Assembly: GCA_027563145.1 (NCBI GenBank)
Contig: CP071308.1
Coordinates: 1-64,000, forward strand
DNA from: Halocatena halophila
GTDB taxonomy: Archaea > Halobacteriota > Halobacteria > Halobacteriales > Haloarculaceae
Direction of reading: 5' to 3'
Length of the DNA stretch: 64,000 nt
The position numbers and the translations under genes are program-made. This document shows, piece by piece, positions 1-8,459 of the stretch. Position 1 is the stretch's first letter. Each line of letters begins with the position of its first letter. The notes under the pieces were generated by a model. It was given only the letters and a program-made list of their open reading frames with translations. It was not told the DNA's origin and made no database searches.

Positions 1-1
1 G

Positions 2-280
2 TCAGTCCTCCGATTGGCCGTCGATCGCAGCTTCTAGGGCTTCGATTCTTAGTTCGTGTTCATCCAATCGTGACTCCTGTTCAAGGTCGATGCTGATCAG
101 TGTCGGGAGCAATGGCTCCTGGTGATTCAACAGCCCACTGGCGTCAGCGTGCTCACGGGCGTAGCTGAACAGCTGATCGAAGCGTGGCTGATCGTGCGTG
201 CGTAACGCTCGACGATACTCTGCCCAGCGATCTTCGAGCGAATTGAGTACATCACGGTATGTCGGGGTGGTGCGCCCCAT
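2..280 (-). CDS. Small hypothetical partner of RadA-like protein
   Basis: This gene encodes 92 aa rich in charged residues, probably helical, with no motif I recognise. It starts with ATG two bases after the stop of the RadA-like gene, so the two are probably cotranscribed and translationally coupled. A fragment of the same two-gene order survives in decayed form near 5.76-5.93 kb, where a run reading Y-D-L-SLED matches residues around 8-18 here. That suggests the pair moves as a unit. The function is unknown; a role with the RecA-fold neighbour is inference from position only. Confidence 0.6.
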   Translation of the reverse strand: MGRTTPTYRDVLNSLEDRWAEYRRALRTHDQPRFDQLFSYAREHADASGLLNHQEPLLPTLISIDLEQESRLDEHELRIEALEAAIDGQSED

Positions 281-282
281 CG

Positions 283-1098
283 TTATCGGCCTCCGTACTG
301 GAGTGCGGCCAGTGGCTCCGGTGCTGTTGGACTGGTCGCTAGCTGTGCGTCGTCGATCGGCGACCCGATCTGTCTGGCACGAGCGGTCAGCACCCCACGC
401 CAGTACCCGATGGTGGTCTGATACAGTCCGTCGCCAACGGGATAGAGTGTCGTTTCGAAATCGTCACCGACGAACTGTGGCCCCATCGGGGTTTGCTCAC
501 AGCGGAGCTGTCGGTCGGCGATCATTGCGATCGGCTCGGTGGCTGTATCCACGCTCGTGCGCCCGACGAGTACGGGCACCCCATACTTGTCTGCGTATCG
601 GTGCAAGCGTGCAAGAACACGACTCAGGAGCGTCTGAGCGTGTTCAGTGGGGAGTGTATCCTCATTCTGGTAGTGGGCGTCCAGTGCCGGCGCGACGATT
701 AGCGCTGGTTCATCTGAATGTGCTTCGATCGCTGCTGGTAGATCACAGATAGCACTGTAATGCTGATAGGGGGTGAATCCACGCGCCACCTGGACGCGAT
801 CAAGCAGCTGCTGGCTGGGAGCAATCCGTGCGAACTGTGTTGTGGTGGCGTAGCCATGGACGTCGACCCAGAACGCAACACCATCGTTCAGGAGCAGGTG
901 ATCGACCACGAGCGATTGGAGCGGTGCAACAATCCGCTCGTGGTCACCATCAAGTAGCGTCACACCTGCCTCGAGCGTCGGAAACACTGTCGCACTGTCT
1001 GGTAATGATGCGTCACGACATAAATCGCGATTACGCTTCGCTCCTGAGGCAGGCTGTGAAACTGCCAGCCGTCGATCAGAGACGTTGGTATCGTTCAT
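283..1098 (-). CDS. RecA/RadA-superfamily-like protein lacking Walker A
   Basis: The 271-aa protein has the layout of a RecA/RadA core. A beta strand reading VAFWVDVHGYATTTQFARIA occupies the place where RecA-fold proteins have the strand following the P-loop helix, and a Walker-B-like hydrophobic strand (PALIVAPALDAHY) comes later. No GxxxxGK(T/S) is present, so ATP binding in the usual way is unlikely. Homology is judged from pattern only. It leads a two-gene unit with the 92-aa protein and lies next to orc1/cdc6 no. 1. It could be a non-catalytic recombination or copy-control factor. Codon use looks typical for a haloarchaeon. The ATG at 1098 is the first good start. Confidence 0.5.
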   Translation of the reverse strand: MNDTNVSDRRLAVSQPASGAKRNRDLCRDASLPDSATVFPTLEAGVTLLDGDHERIVAPLQSLVVDHLLLNDGVAFWVDVHGYATTTQFARIAPSQQLLDRVQVARGFTPYQHYSAICDLPAAIEAHSDEPALIVAPALDAHYQNEDTLPTEHAQTLLSRVLARLHRYADKYGVPVLVGRTSVDTATEPIAMIADRQLRCEQTPMGPQFVGDDFETTLYPVGDGLYQTTIGYWRGVLTARARQIGSPIDDAQLATSPTAPEPLAALQYGGR

Positions 1099-1235
1099 GG
1101 TTGAGATAACACTGCTCTCGGGATTAAGCGGAGGCGTGTCGTTTCTGGAATTTCCGGTGCCAGCTGATCATCGCTGAGCGCTTGCTACGACAGTGAATTC
1201 TCCAATATTCCATTTCAGAAAATCAGCTTCCGGAA

Positions 1236-2273
1236 TCAGGGAGGTGTTGAGACGACCGACGAATCGACGAGTGCATATTCGCGATTACGACTTGATCCGT
1301 CGGCAACCAGTAGATTGTACTGAACCATCTTTTGAAGATACGTTCTGACCGTGCGTTTCGTCCGGGGCTCGTCAACTCTGTCCGTATAGCGATCGTAGAT
1401 AGAACCAGGACTTAGTGGCTCATGCTCGCGAACGATGGCGTAAACGGACTGCTGGTGTGGCGTCAACGAGTCGAGACTCCGTTGATGGAGTTGGTCTTGG
1501 GCGTCAGTCGCTGCTTGTTGGAGCAGTTCGTCAACAATCCGGTCACGATTTTCTCGAGTTGCAGCGCTCGCAGCTGATCGGAGCGTGCCTATCGCTAGGC
1601 GGGCGTCCCCAGCCGCACTATTCGCGATCGTCGCGAGTTGGTCGTTAGAAATCACATCGGGCTCAAGCCCCCACCGAACGCGGGCCTGAAGGATATCGAT
1701 GAGCTGTTCGTCGTGGTATTTTTCCAGGCAAACATGCTCGCTTGACTGTAGCCGACTGCGGAGTCGGTCATCGACGTGAGACATTAGTTCTGTCTCCCGA
1801 TTCGCTATGCAGATGATCGCAAATCGATCCAGGCTATGGAGATCGTATAGGATCGATGGATCTTCGAGCTGATCCGCCTCATCAAGAATGATTATCCGTC
1901 GAGGACCGTCGTACGATTCTATTCTTGCAATCAGTTCATCATGAGGAGTTGATTGCCGGTGAATATCGATCGTCTCACCCAGATCCTCAAGGATCTGATA
2001 CAGAACGCGAAATCGCGTATAATTGCGCCAGCAGTTGATGTAGGTGGTTTCGACATCCAGAACCTCCTCACGCAACCGTTCGGAAACGAACTTCGAGAGA
2101 CACGTCTTTCCCACCCCACTAGGACCAGTCACCAGAGCTGTGTCAGTAGGTTCGCCACTCTTGATCGGTTCAAAGACACTGGAAAGATGATTGAGCTCGG
2201 CATTCCGATGCTCGATTTCTCGAGGGACGAACCCGGCCCGTAGCACTCGAGCATCTCTGATCATATCTAACAA
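1236..2273 (-). CDS. orc: Orc1/Cdc6 family replication initiator (copy 1)
   Basis: A 345-aa AAA+ origin-binding ATPase. Walker A (GPSGVGKT) is at about residues 50-57 and Walker B (RIIILDEAD) at about 126-134. A sensor region follows, and the C-terminal 80 residues look like a winged helix (SLTPHQQSVYAIVREHEPLSPGSI...). The family binds origin repeats and loads the MCM helicase. It is somewhat shorter than typical chromosomal Orc1/Cdc6 proteins, as is common for plasmid copies. The start ATG sits at the edge of a 270-bp AT-rich gap. Unlike the two other Orc genes in the window, I found no obvious repeat family around it, so whether it serves a local origin is unclear. Confidence 0.93.
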   Translation of the reverse strand: MLDMIRDARVLRAGFVPREIEHRNAELNHLSSVFEPIKSGEPTDTALVTGPSGVGKTCLSKFVSERLREEVLDVETTYINCWRNYTRFRVLYQILEDLGETIDIHRQSTPHDELIARIESYDGPRRIIILDEADQLEDPSILYDLHSLDRFAIICIANRETELMSHVDDRLRSRLQSSEHVCLEKYHDEQLIDILQARVRWGLEPDVISNDQLATIANSAAGDARLAIGTLRSAASAATRENRDRIVDELLQQAATDAQDQLHQRSLDSLTPHQQSVYAIVREHEPLSPGSIYDRYTDRVDEPRTKRTVRTYLQKMVQYNLLVADGSSRNREYALVDSSVVSTPP

Positions 2274-2545
2274 TTTCTATCCGACCAAATAAGCATATCC
2301 TCTTAAAAACCGTTTCTACAGGCCACTTAGTGGAAGGTTTAATTTCGTCTGAACATAAAATCGCCCAATTCTAGTTATAATATACTCACCAGTCACTTCA
2401 CTCTCCTAGATGTCATAAGCAATCATCCAGGGTCATCGTACATTCCATGGGCCAGGTCAAGAAGTTGGAAGAATGATAAGCATAACAGCACTCTCAGCAC
2501 TCCGTATAAACAGACAAATAAATTTGAGATAAGTGGTTTGTCACC
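2274..2545. other. Divergent intergenic region between orc and CYTH gene
   Basis: This is an AT-rich gap holding the promoters of the leftward orc gene and the rightward CYTH gene. An 11-bp palindrome CCACTTAGTGG lies at 2323-2333. I see no repeated origin-recognition boxes here. Confidence 0.4.
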
Positions 2546-3070
2546 ATGGAACTAGAAGCAAAATTCCAAGTGTCAGATAGTGAACCGATAAAACAGAGTA
2601 TACAGAGAGGAGGATTCGAAGCCACGGTGCAAAAGCAACAGATTGATCATTACTACATTGTAGGTGAGACTGATGAAGTTGGCTTTCGGCACTATTTTCG
2701 ACTCAGAGAGGACAAACTAACCGAAGCAAGCTCTTTGGACTACCACCAAGTCCGCTCCGAATTCGAAACTGAAGAAACTGAAGTTTCGATTGAGAATGGT
2801 GAGGAGGGAAGGGAGATTTTGCGTCGTCTCGGCTATAATATTGAGTGTGTAGTTGACAAACAAAGGGCGGTATATGAACGTGGTGACGTGGTGATCACAA
2901 TCGACCAGATTGATAGCTTGGGCACTTTCGTGGAGATTGAGATGGAAGGAACACTCACAGCGGAGAAAGAACAACGATTCGATTCCATCATTAAGCGCTT
3001 TGATCTCAATAGGGGGCATCGGGTGAAGAACAAAGGATATCCCGAGCTAATCATAGAAAATCAGAACTAA
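2546..3070 (+). CDS. CYTH-domain protein (CyaB/ThTPase-like)
   Basis: The 174-aa protein opens with the diagnostic ExExK of the CYTH superfamily (MELEAKF) and carries the alternating acidic/basic strands of a triphosphate tunnel (FRLREDKL, TETEVSIENGEEGREIL, VDKQRAVYERGDVVITIDQIDSLG-type strands, FVEIEME). CYTH enzymes bind organic triphosphates or polyphosphate with divalent metal; members include class IV adenylate cyclase and thiamine triphosphatase. The substrate cannot be decided from sequence. A second, diverged CYTH gene is at 6044-6601 on the other strand. The ATG at 2546 leaves the ExExK at the extreme N terminus, as usual for the family. Confidence 0.85.
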   Translation: MELEAKFQVSDSEPIKQSIQRGGFEATVQKQQIDHYYIVGETDEVGFRHYFRLREDKLTEASSLDYHQVRSEFETEETEVSIENGEEGREILRRLGYNIECVVDKQRAVYERGDVVITIDQIDSLGTFVEIEMEGTLTAEKEQRFDSIIKRFDLNRGHRVKNKGYPELIIENQN

Positions 3071-3228
3071 ACCTCGTCCTTAATTCTTAGATTGGTGTCA
3101 AAGAAAATAGTGGGTAAAGATATTGAGTGTAACTAGCACACCACCACAAATCACGTTATCTACGCAGTCATTGGTCGGGAGTACGATGTGTCATTGTAGA
3201 CACCATATTTCAACGAGACAGAGGGATC

Positions 3229-5154
3229 ATGACTGCAGACAAGGATACTGACGACGAGCCGCTGTTGTTCGAACAAGACCAAGCAGCGACTAGTTGGCCT
3301 ATTCCTCGACTATTTCAGGAGTATGGGGCAGAGTACAAACCACTGATAGCAGTGGCACTCGGGGCGTCCCTCCTTTCTCCTGTAGTCAGTCTTCTGCCCA
3401 CGTATCTTCTGAAGGTGGTGATCGACAGCGTATTTCTCCAAACGACGCCGTTCCATGTACCGTTCGTCCCTGCCAGTTGGATGCCAACGCAACCTTGGCC
3501 CCAGCTTCTCGTCTTGGTGGGACTGATAGTAGTTGCAGCAGTAACGAGCACAGGTCTCGGTTGGATCAGCGGTTGGGCATGGGGACGATTCGCCCAAACG
3601 GTTCAGCACATTGTGCGGACGGATGCCTACGAGAAGATCCAGCAGCTTGGGATTGCCTTTTTCGACGACCAGCAGACCGGACAGATTCTGAGCATCCTCA
3701 ACGATGACGTAAACGAACTCAATCGATTGCTTGAGCGATTTCTTGATGAACTACTCCGGATCGGAGCCCGGTTTATCGGCATCGCCGCGTTTCTGTTCTA
3801 TCTGCATTGGCAGCTCGCGATCATCGCGTTGCTTCCAGTGCCAGTATTGGCCGTGATGAGTCGATGGTTTATCTCCCGTATTCGTCCGATGTACGACGAC
3901 GTTCGCCAGCGCGTGGGAGTTCTCAACGCGCGGATTGAAAACAGTCTGAGTGGGATCAGGGTCGTCAAGGCCTACACGGCGGAATCGTTCGAAGCTAATC
4001 GGGTCGATGATGCGTCCAAACAGTTGCTCGATACTCGATGGGATGTGATTACCACACGTATTAGCTTCTTTCCGGCGATGAATGTCGTCAACTGGCTCAG
4101 CTTCGGCGTTCTCGTGATAGTCGGCGGGTTGTGGATTCTCAATGGTCCACCACTGTTCTTCACCGAGCCATTGTCAGTTGGGACGCTAGTAGCTTTTCTC
4201 ACCTACAATCGACAGTTCACGAGTCCACTGATTCAGGTGGGGCACTTGATTGACTTGTATCACGACGCGCGAGCCTCGGTAATTCGTATCTTCGCGCTCA
4301 AAGACTACGACATCGAAATTAAGGATCAGGAGAACGCACTCTCGCTCGTCGACATCGACGGCAACGTTACATACGAAGACGTAACGTTTCGATATGATTC
4401 TGACGAAGAGCCTGCAATCGAGGGGATCAGCTTCGAAGTCGAACCGGGTGCATTTGTCGGGCTCGTTGGACCAACTGGATCTGGCAAAACCACATTGACG
4501 AAACTTCTTCCCCGATTTTATGATCCAGATGAAGGGGCGATTCGCCTTGATGGGCACGATCTGAGCTCGATTGCGCTCACTGACCTCCGGTCAGCGATCG
4601 GCTACGTCTCTCAGGAGCCGTTCTTGTTTTCTGGCACGGTTAGCGAGAACATCGCCTACAGCACCCCAGACGTTTCTCGGGCCGAAATCGAGCAAGCGGC
4701 CAGAATGGGTGGAGCTCATGAGTTTATCACGGCACTTGCAGACGGCTACGAGACTGAGGTTGGCGAGCGTGGCGTGAAACTGTCGGGCGGTCAGCGCCAG
4801 CGAATAGCCATCGCACGTGCAATAATCACAGATCCAGATCTGTTAATTCTCGATGAAGCGACCTCACACGTCGACAACGAAACTGAGGTGTTGATCCAGA
4901 CAGCCCTAAGGGAGTTCAGTGCTGATCGTACCACCTTCGCTATTGCCCACCGACTCTCGACGGTCCGTAACGCCGATACGATACTTGTTCTTGATGATGG
5001 AGAGATCGTAGAGCAGGGTACTCATGAAGAGCTTCTTGAGCGCGATGGGTTGTACTCAAATCTATGGAAGGTCCAGGTTGGGGAATTGGAAGAATTACCA
5101 GACACATTTCTCGAACAAACAGTCGATGCAGATGCACCTAATTTCAGTCGGTGA
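3229..5154 (+). CDS. ABC exporter, fused permease and ATPase
   Basis: A 641-aa half-transporter of the MsbA/type IV exporter kind. The N-terminal 320 residues carry about six hydrophobic segments. They are followed by a nucleotide-binding domain with Walker A GPTGSGKTT near residue 414, signature LSGGQRQR near 518, Walker B LLILDEATS near 538 and an H-loop histidine in AIAHRLSTV. It should act as a homodimer in the membrane exporting a lipid, peptide or drug; the substrate is not predictable. It stands alone, about 160 bp after the CYTH gene. Its 3' end directly meets a decayed tnpB. Confidence 0.93.
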   Translation: MTADKDTDDEPLLFEQDQAATSWPIPRLFQEYGAEYKPLIAVALGASLLSPVVSLLPTYLLKVVIDSVFLQTTPFHVPFVPASWMPTQPWPQLLVLVGLIVVAAVTSTGLGWISGWAWGRFAQTVQHIVRTDAYEKIQQLGIAFFDDQQTGQILSILNDDVNELNRLLERFLDELLRIGARFIGIAAFLFYLHWQLAIIALLPVPVLAVMSRWFISRIRPMYDDVRQRVGVLNARIENSLSGIRVVKAYTAESFEANRVDDASKQLLDTRWDVITTRISFFPAMNVVNWLSFGVLVIVGGLWILNGPPLFFTEPLSVGTLVAFLTYNRQFTSPLIQVGHLIDLYHDARASVIRIFALKDYDIEIKDQENALSLVDIDGNVTYEDVTFRYDSDEEPAIEGISFEVEPGAFVGLVGPTGSGKTTLTKLLPRFYDPDEGAIRLDGHDLSSIALTDLRSAIGYVSQEPFLFSGTVSENIAYSTPDVSRAEIEQAARMGGAHEFITALADGYETEVGERGVKLSGGQRQRIAIARAIITDPDLLILDEATSHVDNETEVLIQTALREFSADRTTFAIAHRLSTVRNADTILVLDDGEIVEQGTHEELLERDGLYSNLWKVQVGELEELPDTFLEQTVDADAPNFSR

Positions 5155-5665
5155 CGGTGCGACCATGACATCACCGAGATTCATTCGGTCGTTGTCACTA
5201 CTATCTCGAACGACACGTACCACTCCTTCGTACGTTCCAACCGAAGCACACTCACCGTCTAACATACCTGTAGTGTCGTCATCAAAGGCGAACTCGAAAC
5301 AAACGACGCAGCAGGCGACAGGGGGCAGATATTGACCTTGGCAACACAAACCTCGCCATAGTCGCATTTCCCAACGAATACGTCTTACATCCTGGCAATT
5401 CCATCAAGCATGACAAGCACTACTTCACGTGAGCAAAATACGACACCGAGGGTGAGATAGACCCCTCGGAAAAGGTCGATGTGGGCGCGTCGAAAAATTT
5501 CAGAACGTGAAACCCACTTCTACCATATCCTCACAGAGACCATCATCACTGAGTGAGTCAAACGTGGTGTCGGTACACTCGCGGTGAGTTGGCCCGAAGA
5601 CGTGCGAGACTCAGACTTGAGGAAGACTGGCAACAAGAAGCTGCATACCTGGGCGTTCGACCACA
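5155..5665 (+). pseudogene. Decayed tnpB (IS200/IS605-type OrfB) remnant
   Basis: Stretches in shifting frames match TnpB. One frame from about 5325 reads ADIDLGNTNLAIVAFPNEY, with the DxxLG of the RuvC-I site, then HPGNSIKHDKHYFT, a stop, and AKYDTEGE. Around 5545-5660 the reading ECVKRGVGTLAVSWPEDV then KTGNKKLHTWAFD matches the middle of haloarchaeal TnpB proteins. There are several stops and frame changes, and the C-terminal zinc ribbon and RuvC-III end are missing. TnpA was not found. This is a dead element, presumably a target or by-product of transposition next to the ABC gene. Confidence 0.75.
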
Positions 5666-5739
5666 GAGTGGGATGTTTCGAACGAGAGAACTGAATATAC
5701 CGTAGACCGGCGAATATCCCATCTGCGGTACGGGAAGCC

Positions 5740-5935
5740 CCGTCGTTCACGACATTGGAGAAAGTCAGCATGAGATCCTCGAGAGAGCCGAGCAGATCGC
5801 AGTAGATGATTGGTGCATCACATATAGCCCTCCGTGCTGGATTGCACTGAGTGGCTCCGGTGCCTTCGATCGGACAGTTGGTTGTCGTCGATCGACTCAC
5901 CGACTTGTCTGGCCCGACAGCGCCCTTGAAGACCT
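5740..5935 (-). pseudogene. Eroded copy of the RadA-like/92-aa gene pair
   Basis: Read on the minus strand, about 5828-5935 gives ARQVGESIDDNQLSDRRHRS, which matches the C terminus of the RadA-like protein (ARQIGSPIDDAQLATSPTAP). The next part, near 5760-5820, gives IYCDLLGSLEDLM, matching TYRDVLNSLEDRW at the start of the 92-aa protein. Gene order and strand are the same as at 2-1098. Only these junction segments remain, so this is a truncated, mutated duplicate. Confidence 0.6.
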
Positions 5936-6043
5936 GTTCAAACCGAATCGTGGAGATAGAGGGACACTCGCCAGTCCGAGTGGGCTGGAAAAACCGACAG
6001 ACGATAACCTACAGTCTCTGCTAGCTCTTTATGGACGAGGATA

Positions 6044-6601
6044 TCAGTTTTGTTGACATTCTAAAACGAGGTCTCGATACGGTTCATCAACGATTTCAGG
6101 GCTATCTATTCCCAATTCTCCGAGGAGGGTTCTGTTGTTTTCCCGTGCTTTCGTCACTTCTTCGGGAGTTGTCGCTGCACTTTCGATTTCCAGGTAATGA
6201 TCGATCCCCTCCACATCGTCTAGCGTAATCACCATGCTATCTTCTACAACCTTCTGACGATGTTTAACAACGGTTGTGAGTTCCTGACACCCAATCGCCT
6301 TGAGAATATGCCTCACATCCTCCACATCATCGATAGGGATATCGATCTCATCTTTCCAGAACTGATCTTGCATCTCTGGTGTTGTCTTACCCTTATACGT
6401 TAGCTCGACTGGTTCGTTATCTCGTACTCTGATCCGCAGGCATTCGTTCGTTTCAAGAAAATCCCTGACAGGTGCTGTGAAGTAGATATCCCGTTCGGTC
6501 ATTTCTGAGATTGACCCATACTCAGTGAGTGTCTCTTGAAGTTTGTGTGCCTGTTCTTCAGTCACTTTTATTTTCATCTCGACTTCTTTCTGTTGTTCCA
6601 T
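6044..6601 (-). CDS. Second CYTH-domain protein
   Basis: The 185-aa protein has the CYTH N-terminal motif as EVEMKIK (ExExK) at residues 6-12, then an arginine-rich tunnel strand (CLRIRVRDNEPVELTYKGK), a basic strand (VVKHRQKVVED), and an acidic DDVEGIDHYLEIE strand. It resembles class IV adenylate cyclase/thiamine triphosphatase relatives more fully than the 2546-3070 gene. It starts six bases after the stop of the 6608-7279 gene, so the two form an operon. The substrate is unknown. Having two CYTH proteins within 4 kb is unusual and may reflect triphosphate signalling or defence, but that is speculation. Confidence 0.85.
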   Translation of the reverse strand: MEQQKEVEMKIKVTEEQAHKLQETLTEYGSISEMTERDIYFTAPVRDFLETNECLRIRVRDNEPVELTYKGKTTPEMQDQFWKDEIDIPIDDVEDVRHILKAIGCQELTTVVKHRQKVVEDSMVITLDDVEGIDHYLEIESAATTPEEVTKARENNRTLLGELGIDSPEIVDEPYRDLVLECQQN

Positions 6602-6607
6602 GATGTA

Positions 6608-7279
6608 TCACCCCTCTTTCTTCAGTAATCTGTTACGTTTCTCCCGAGCAATCCTCTGTTCGTTAGATTCGATTGTTCTGATGAACTCTTCTCGAATTTC
6701 ATCCGCTAGAGATTTGATGTCTGGGAGCTGCCACAGATCTGCTAACATACACAGCCTGGAGTACCGCTCTTTGCCTAGACTGATAGCTTGTTGATATCCC
6801 TCCGATGTAGGACGTGGTATATAGAACACGAATTGTGTGTATGCTACCTCCTCAACATCGAGTGAAGAATCTTCAGCGTATTGTTCGGGGACCGTGATCT
6901 CATCAAAATTGCTGAAGTAGTCGATCGCGTCGGCAGGATATCCCAGTATGGTTCCCAACCGTCGGTGGTAAGACGCACAACTGTTCACCCTCGTTGGCAG
7001 CAGATCCAACCGGAGAGAATTTCGAGCAGCAATCCATGCCGGCATGTCACGGATTTTTCTACTTTCTAACCCAAATAGATTGAATAGTTCTACACTTCCA
7101 TCACAGAAGGTCAGTGGACTGCGGAGTGATATCCAGGGGTCTGGATTGATCAATGCAGCTGACCGATCCCCTGAAATCAGAAGCGCAATTTTGAGTGGGT
7201 CTCGATGTGGTTCATCCCGGAACCAGCTTAGGTATTGCCCCAGCTCCTGATGTTGTTTCCCCGTTAGTTCTGGTTCCAT
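6608..7279 (-). CDS. Haloarchaeal family protein, paralogue of 14176-14853
   Basis: The 223-aa protein is clearly related to the 225-aa product at 14176-14853. Shared blocks include YHRRLGT followed by GYP, and the run QQAISLGKERY (QQVISLGKERY in the paralogue), plus a W/LRLDLLP-type segment. No catalytic motif or membrane segment is visible. It heads an operon with the downstream CYTH gene. The promoter region has a TATA-like ATATATAAAG about 40 bp upstream. The C terminus is very basic (REKRNRLLKKEG). The family looks haloarchaeal and virus/plasmid-associated; function unknown. Confidence 0.7.
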   Translation of the reverse strand: MEPELTGKQHQELGQYLSWFRDEPHRDPLKIALLISGDRSAALINPDPWISLRSPLTFCDGSVELFNLFGLESRKIRDMPAWIAARNSLRLDLLPTRVNSCASYHRRLGTILGYPADAIDYFSNFDEITVPEQYAEDSSLDVEEVAYTQFVFYIPRPTSEGYQQAISLGKERYSRLCMLADLWQLPDIKSLADEIREEFIRTIESNEQRIAREKRNRLLKKEG

Positions 7280-7343
7280 ACCTTCATTACAGTGAGATAT
7301 ATGAAAAAGATCTTTATATATTACCTACAGAATAGAACTGGTA

Positions 7344-7451
7344 TTATCTGATTCGCTTTCCGCAGATGGGACATTTGCCGGTCTTTGCCGCCTTTTTTCG
7401 CTGTTTATTGTTCCATCCGAATTTGCATTTTGGACATTGAGTGAGGGCCAT
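7344..7451 (-). CDS. 35-aa zinc-knuckle microprotein
   Basis: This short ORF encodes 35 aa with two CxxC pairs, CPKC and CPIC, separated by a basic linker (KFGWNNKQRKKAAKTGK). That is a compact zinc ribbon. A strong Shine-Dalgarno sequence GGAGGTGA lies a few bases upstream of the ATG on the minus strand, which supports translation. It is divergent from the 7610-7810 gene, and the gap between them contains two near-identical palindromes. Such microproteins may act as nucleic-acid or protein adaptors; the function is unknown. Confidence 0.7.
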   Translation of the reverse strand: MALTQCPKCKFGWNNKQRKKAAKTGKCPICGKRIR

Positions 7452-7517
7452 TTAATTTCACCTCCACAGGATTTGTTTCAATGCCTGCGTAGTATAATAT
7501 ATCACCAATCACTATAA

Positions 7518-7539
7518 ACATTGCGAATACTCGCAATGT
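7518..7539. promoter_or_regulatory. Operator palindrome 1 in divergent promoter
   Basis: A perfect inverted repeat with 9-bp arms (ACATTGCGA / TCGCAATGT) around ATAC. Its core TTGCGAATACTCGCAA differs by one base from the reverse complement of the second site at 7565-7580. It lies between the divergent genes at 7451 and 7610, so a dimeric regulator probably controls one or both. Confidence 0.65.
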
Positions 7540-7562
7540 TAGGAAAATACGCAACCAATTGA

Positions 7563-7582
7563 AGTTGCGAGTATTAGCAACT
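7563..7582. promoter_or_regulatory. Operator palindrome 2 in divergent promoter
   Basis: An imperfect palindrome with core TTGCGAGTATTAGCAA, the partner of site 1, with centres 44 bp apart (about four helical turns). It overlaps the TTG that would otherwise extend the downstream ORF, which argues for the later GTG start at 7610. Confidence 0.6.
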
Positions 7583-7609
7583 ATTAGGATAAAGGACTAC
7601 AGTACCGAC

Positions 7610-7810
7610 GTGAAATCACGCGGACTAATTACCGACACAGAGAGAGAACGAATCACTGGAGATGCGGATGTTGAGGACGAAAAAATCTACCAAGCAACCT
7701 CTCGCATCCGTCGACGAATCAAAGAAGAACTTCCTAAGAATATTGAAACGCTGCGAGAGCACAACCCTCAACTTCTTGAAGAACTGCGAGAAGTCGTCTG
7801 TGACAAGTAG
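7610..7810 (+). CDS. Small haloarchaeal conserved protein
   Basis: From GTG at 7610 this encodes 66 aa beginning KSRGLITDTERERITGDADV. It continues with a basic helix (YQATSRIRRRIKEEL) and ends in an acidic/leucine-rich helix (LLEELREVV). I recognise the general layout as a short protein common in haloarchaea and their plasmids, but no function is known to me. The basic helix suggests nucleic-acid binding. A longer reading from TTG at 7559 would start inside an operator, so it is unlikely. Confidence 0.65.
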   Translation: MKSRGLITDTERERITGDADVEDEKIYQATSRIRRRIKEELPKNIETLREHNPQLLEELREVVCDK

Positions 7811-7871
7811 GATCCCTGACACCCTGAACCTCCCCCGCTGAGGGGTCCACTACGTCCTACTCGATCCTCGC

Positions 7872-7904
7872 TGGATGCAGTTTTCGGTGAGTGACCTGCA
7901 TCCA
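7872..7904. terminator. Inverted repeat after 7610-7810 gene
   Basis: Arms TGGATGCAG (7872-7880) and CTGCATCCA (7896-7904) form a 9-bp stem with a 15-nt loop, followed by an AT-rich run. It may be a terminator or an operator. Confidence 0.4.
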
Positions 7905-8003
7905 TTTGAATATCATCCTCAATACATATAAAACTTCTGTAATTATTTTTAAACTTTTATTTTTCTATTGAAACTATTGGGAGATTTTCCCACTCTCAGC
8001 TGC

Positions 8004-8459
8004 TCAGTCGAGGAGTTGTGCGGCCAGACATGGCCGCTGGAGACGCAGGCCAGCCACCGTCATATTTTGGATTCTACGTTCCTCATTTAGAATCTCCTCC
8101 TCAACCGAATCGATCGGGAGGCCCAATCTCTGAGCTGGAATCGATTCTTTCGTATTCCTCTGCACCACGACTTCCTCGACGGTACCGTATGGCGTCTCTC
8201 GAAACTGATACCAGACGCCGCCTTCAAAGAGCAGTCGTCCGATCCTATAGCCATCTTGGTCGATAACGAACGACCGACCCTTTGGCTGTGGCGGACGGTC
8301 AATACGCTCTTGTGGAATCGACTTGGGAAACATATGCCGACACCGACGACATGAGACTTCAGTTGTTTGTGGGCCACGCTATCGAATTTTGAGAGTCTCT
8401 TCCAGTTCGAACTGATGGCCACAGTTGGGACACATCAGTTCGCCAATGGCGAGACTCAT
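8004..8459 (-). pseudogene. Zinc-ribbon protein gene split by an in-frame amber codon
   Basis: One reading frame of 152 codons is interrupted only by TAG at 8379-8381. The first 26 residues hold CPNCGHQF. The part after TAG holds CRRCRHMF 10 residues on, then about 107 more residues (SIPQERIDRPPQPKGRSFVIDQDGYRIG...). The two CxxC knuckles on either side of the stop are spaced as in one zinc ribbon, so the stop most likely broke a single gene. The alternative is a functional 109-aa protein from ATG 8333 plus a 26-aa peptide. The ATG at 8459 overlaps the stop of the gene before it (TGATG). Readthrough or amber recoding is possible but unsupported. Confidence 0.6.

Noticed and set aside
198..752. 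184-codon open frame on the plus strand
   Set aside because: It is Arg/Ser-rich shadow coding opposite the RadA-like and 92-aa genes.
2274..2545. Origin associated with orc copy 1
   Set aside because: AT-rich, but no repeated boxes were seen; one 11-bp palindrome is not enough.
7559..7609. TTG start of the small protein at 7610
   Set aside because: The TTG lies next to an operator palindrome, and the residues before GTG 7610 are encoded by the palindrome itself.
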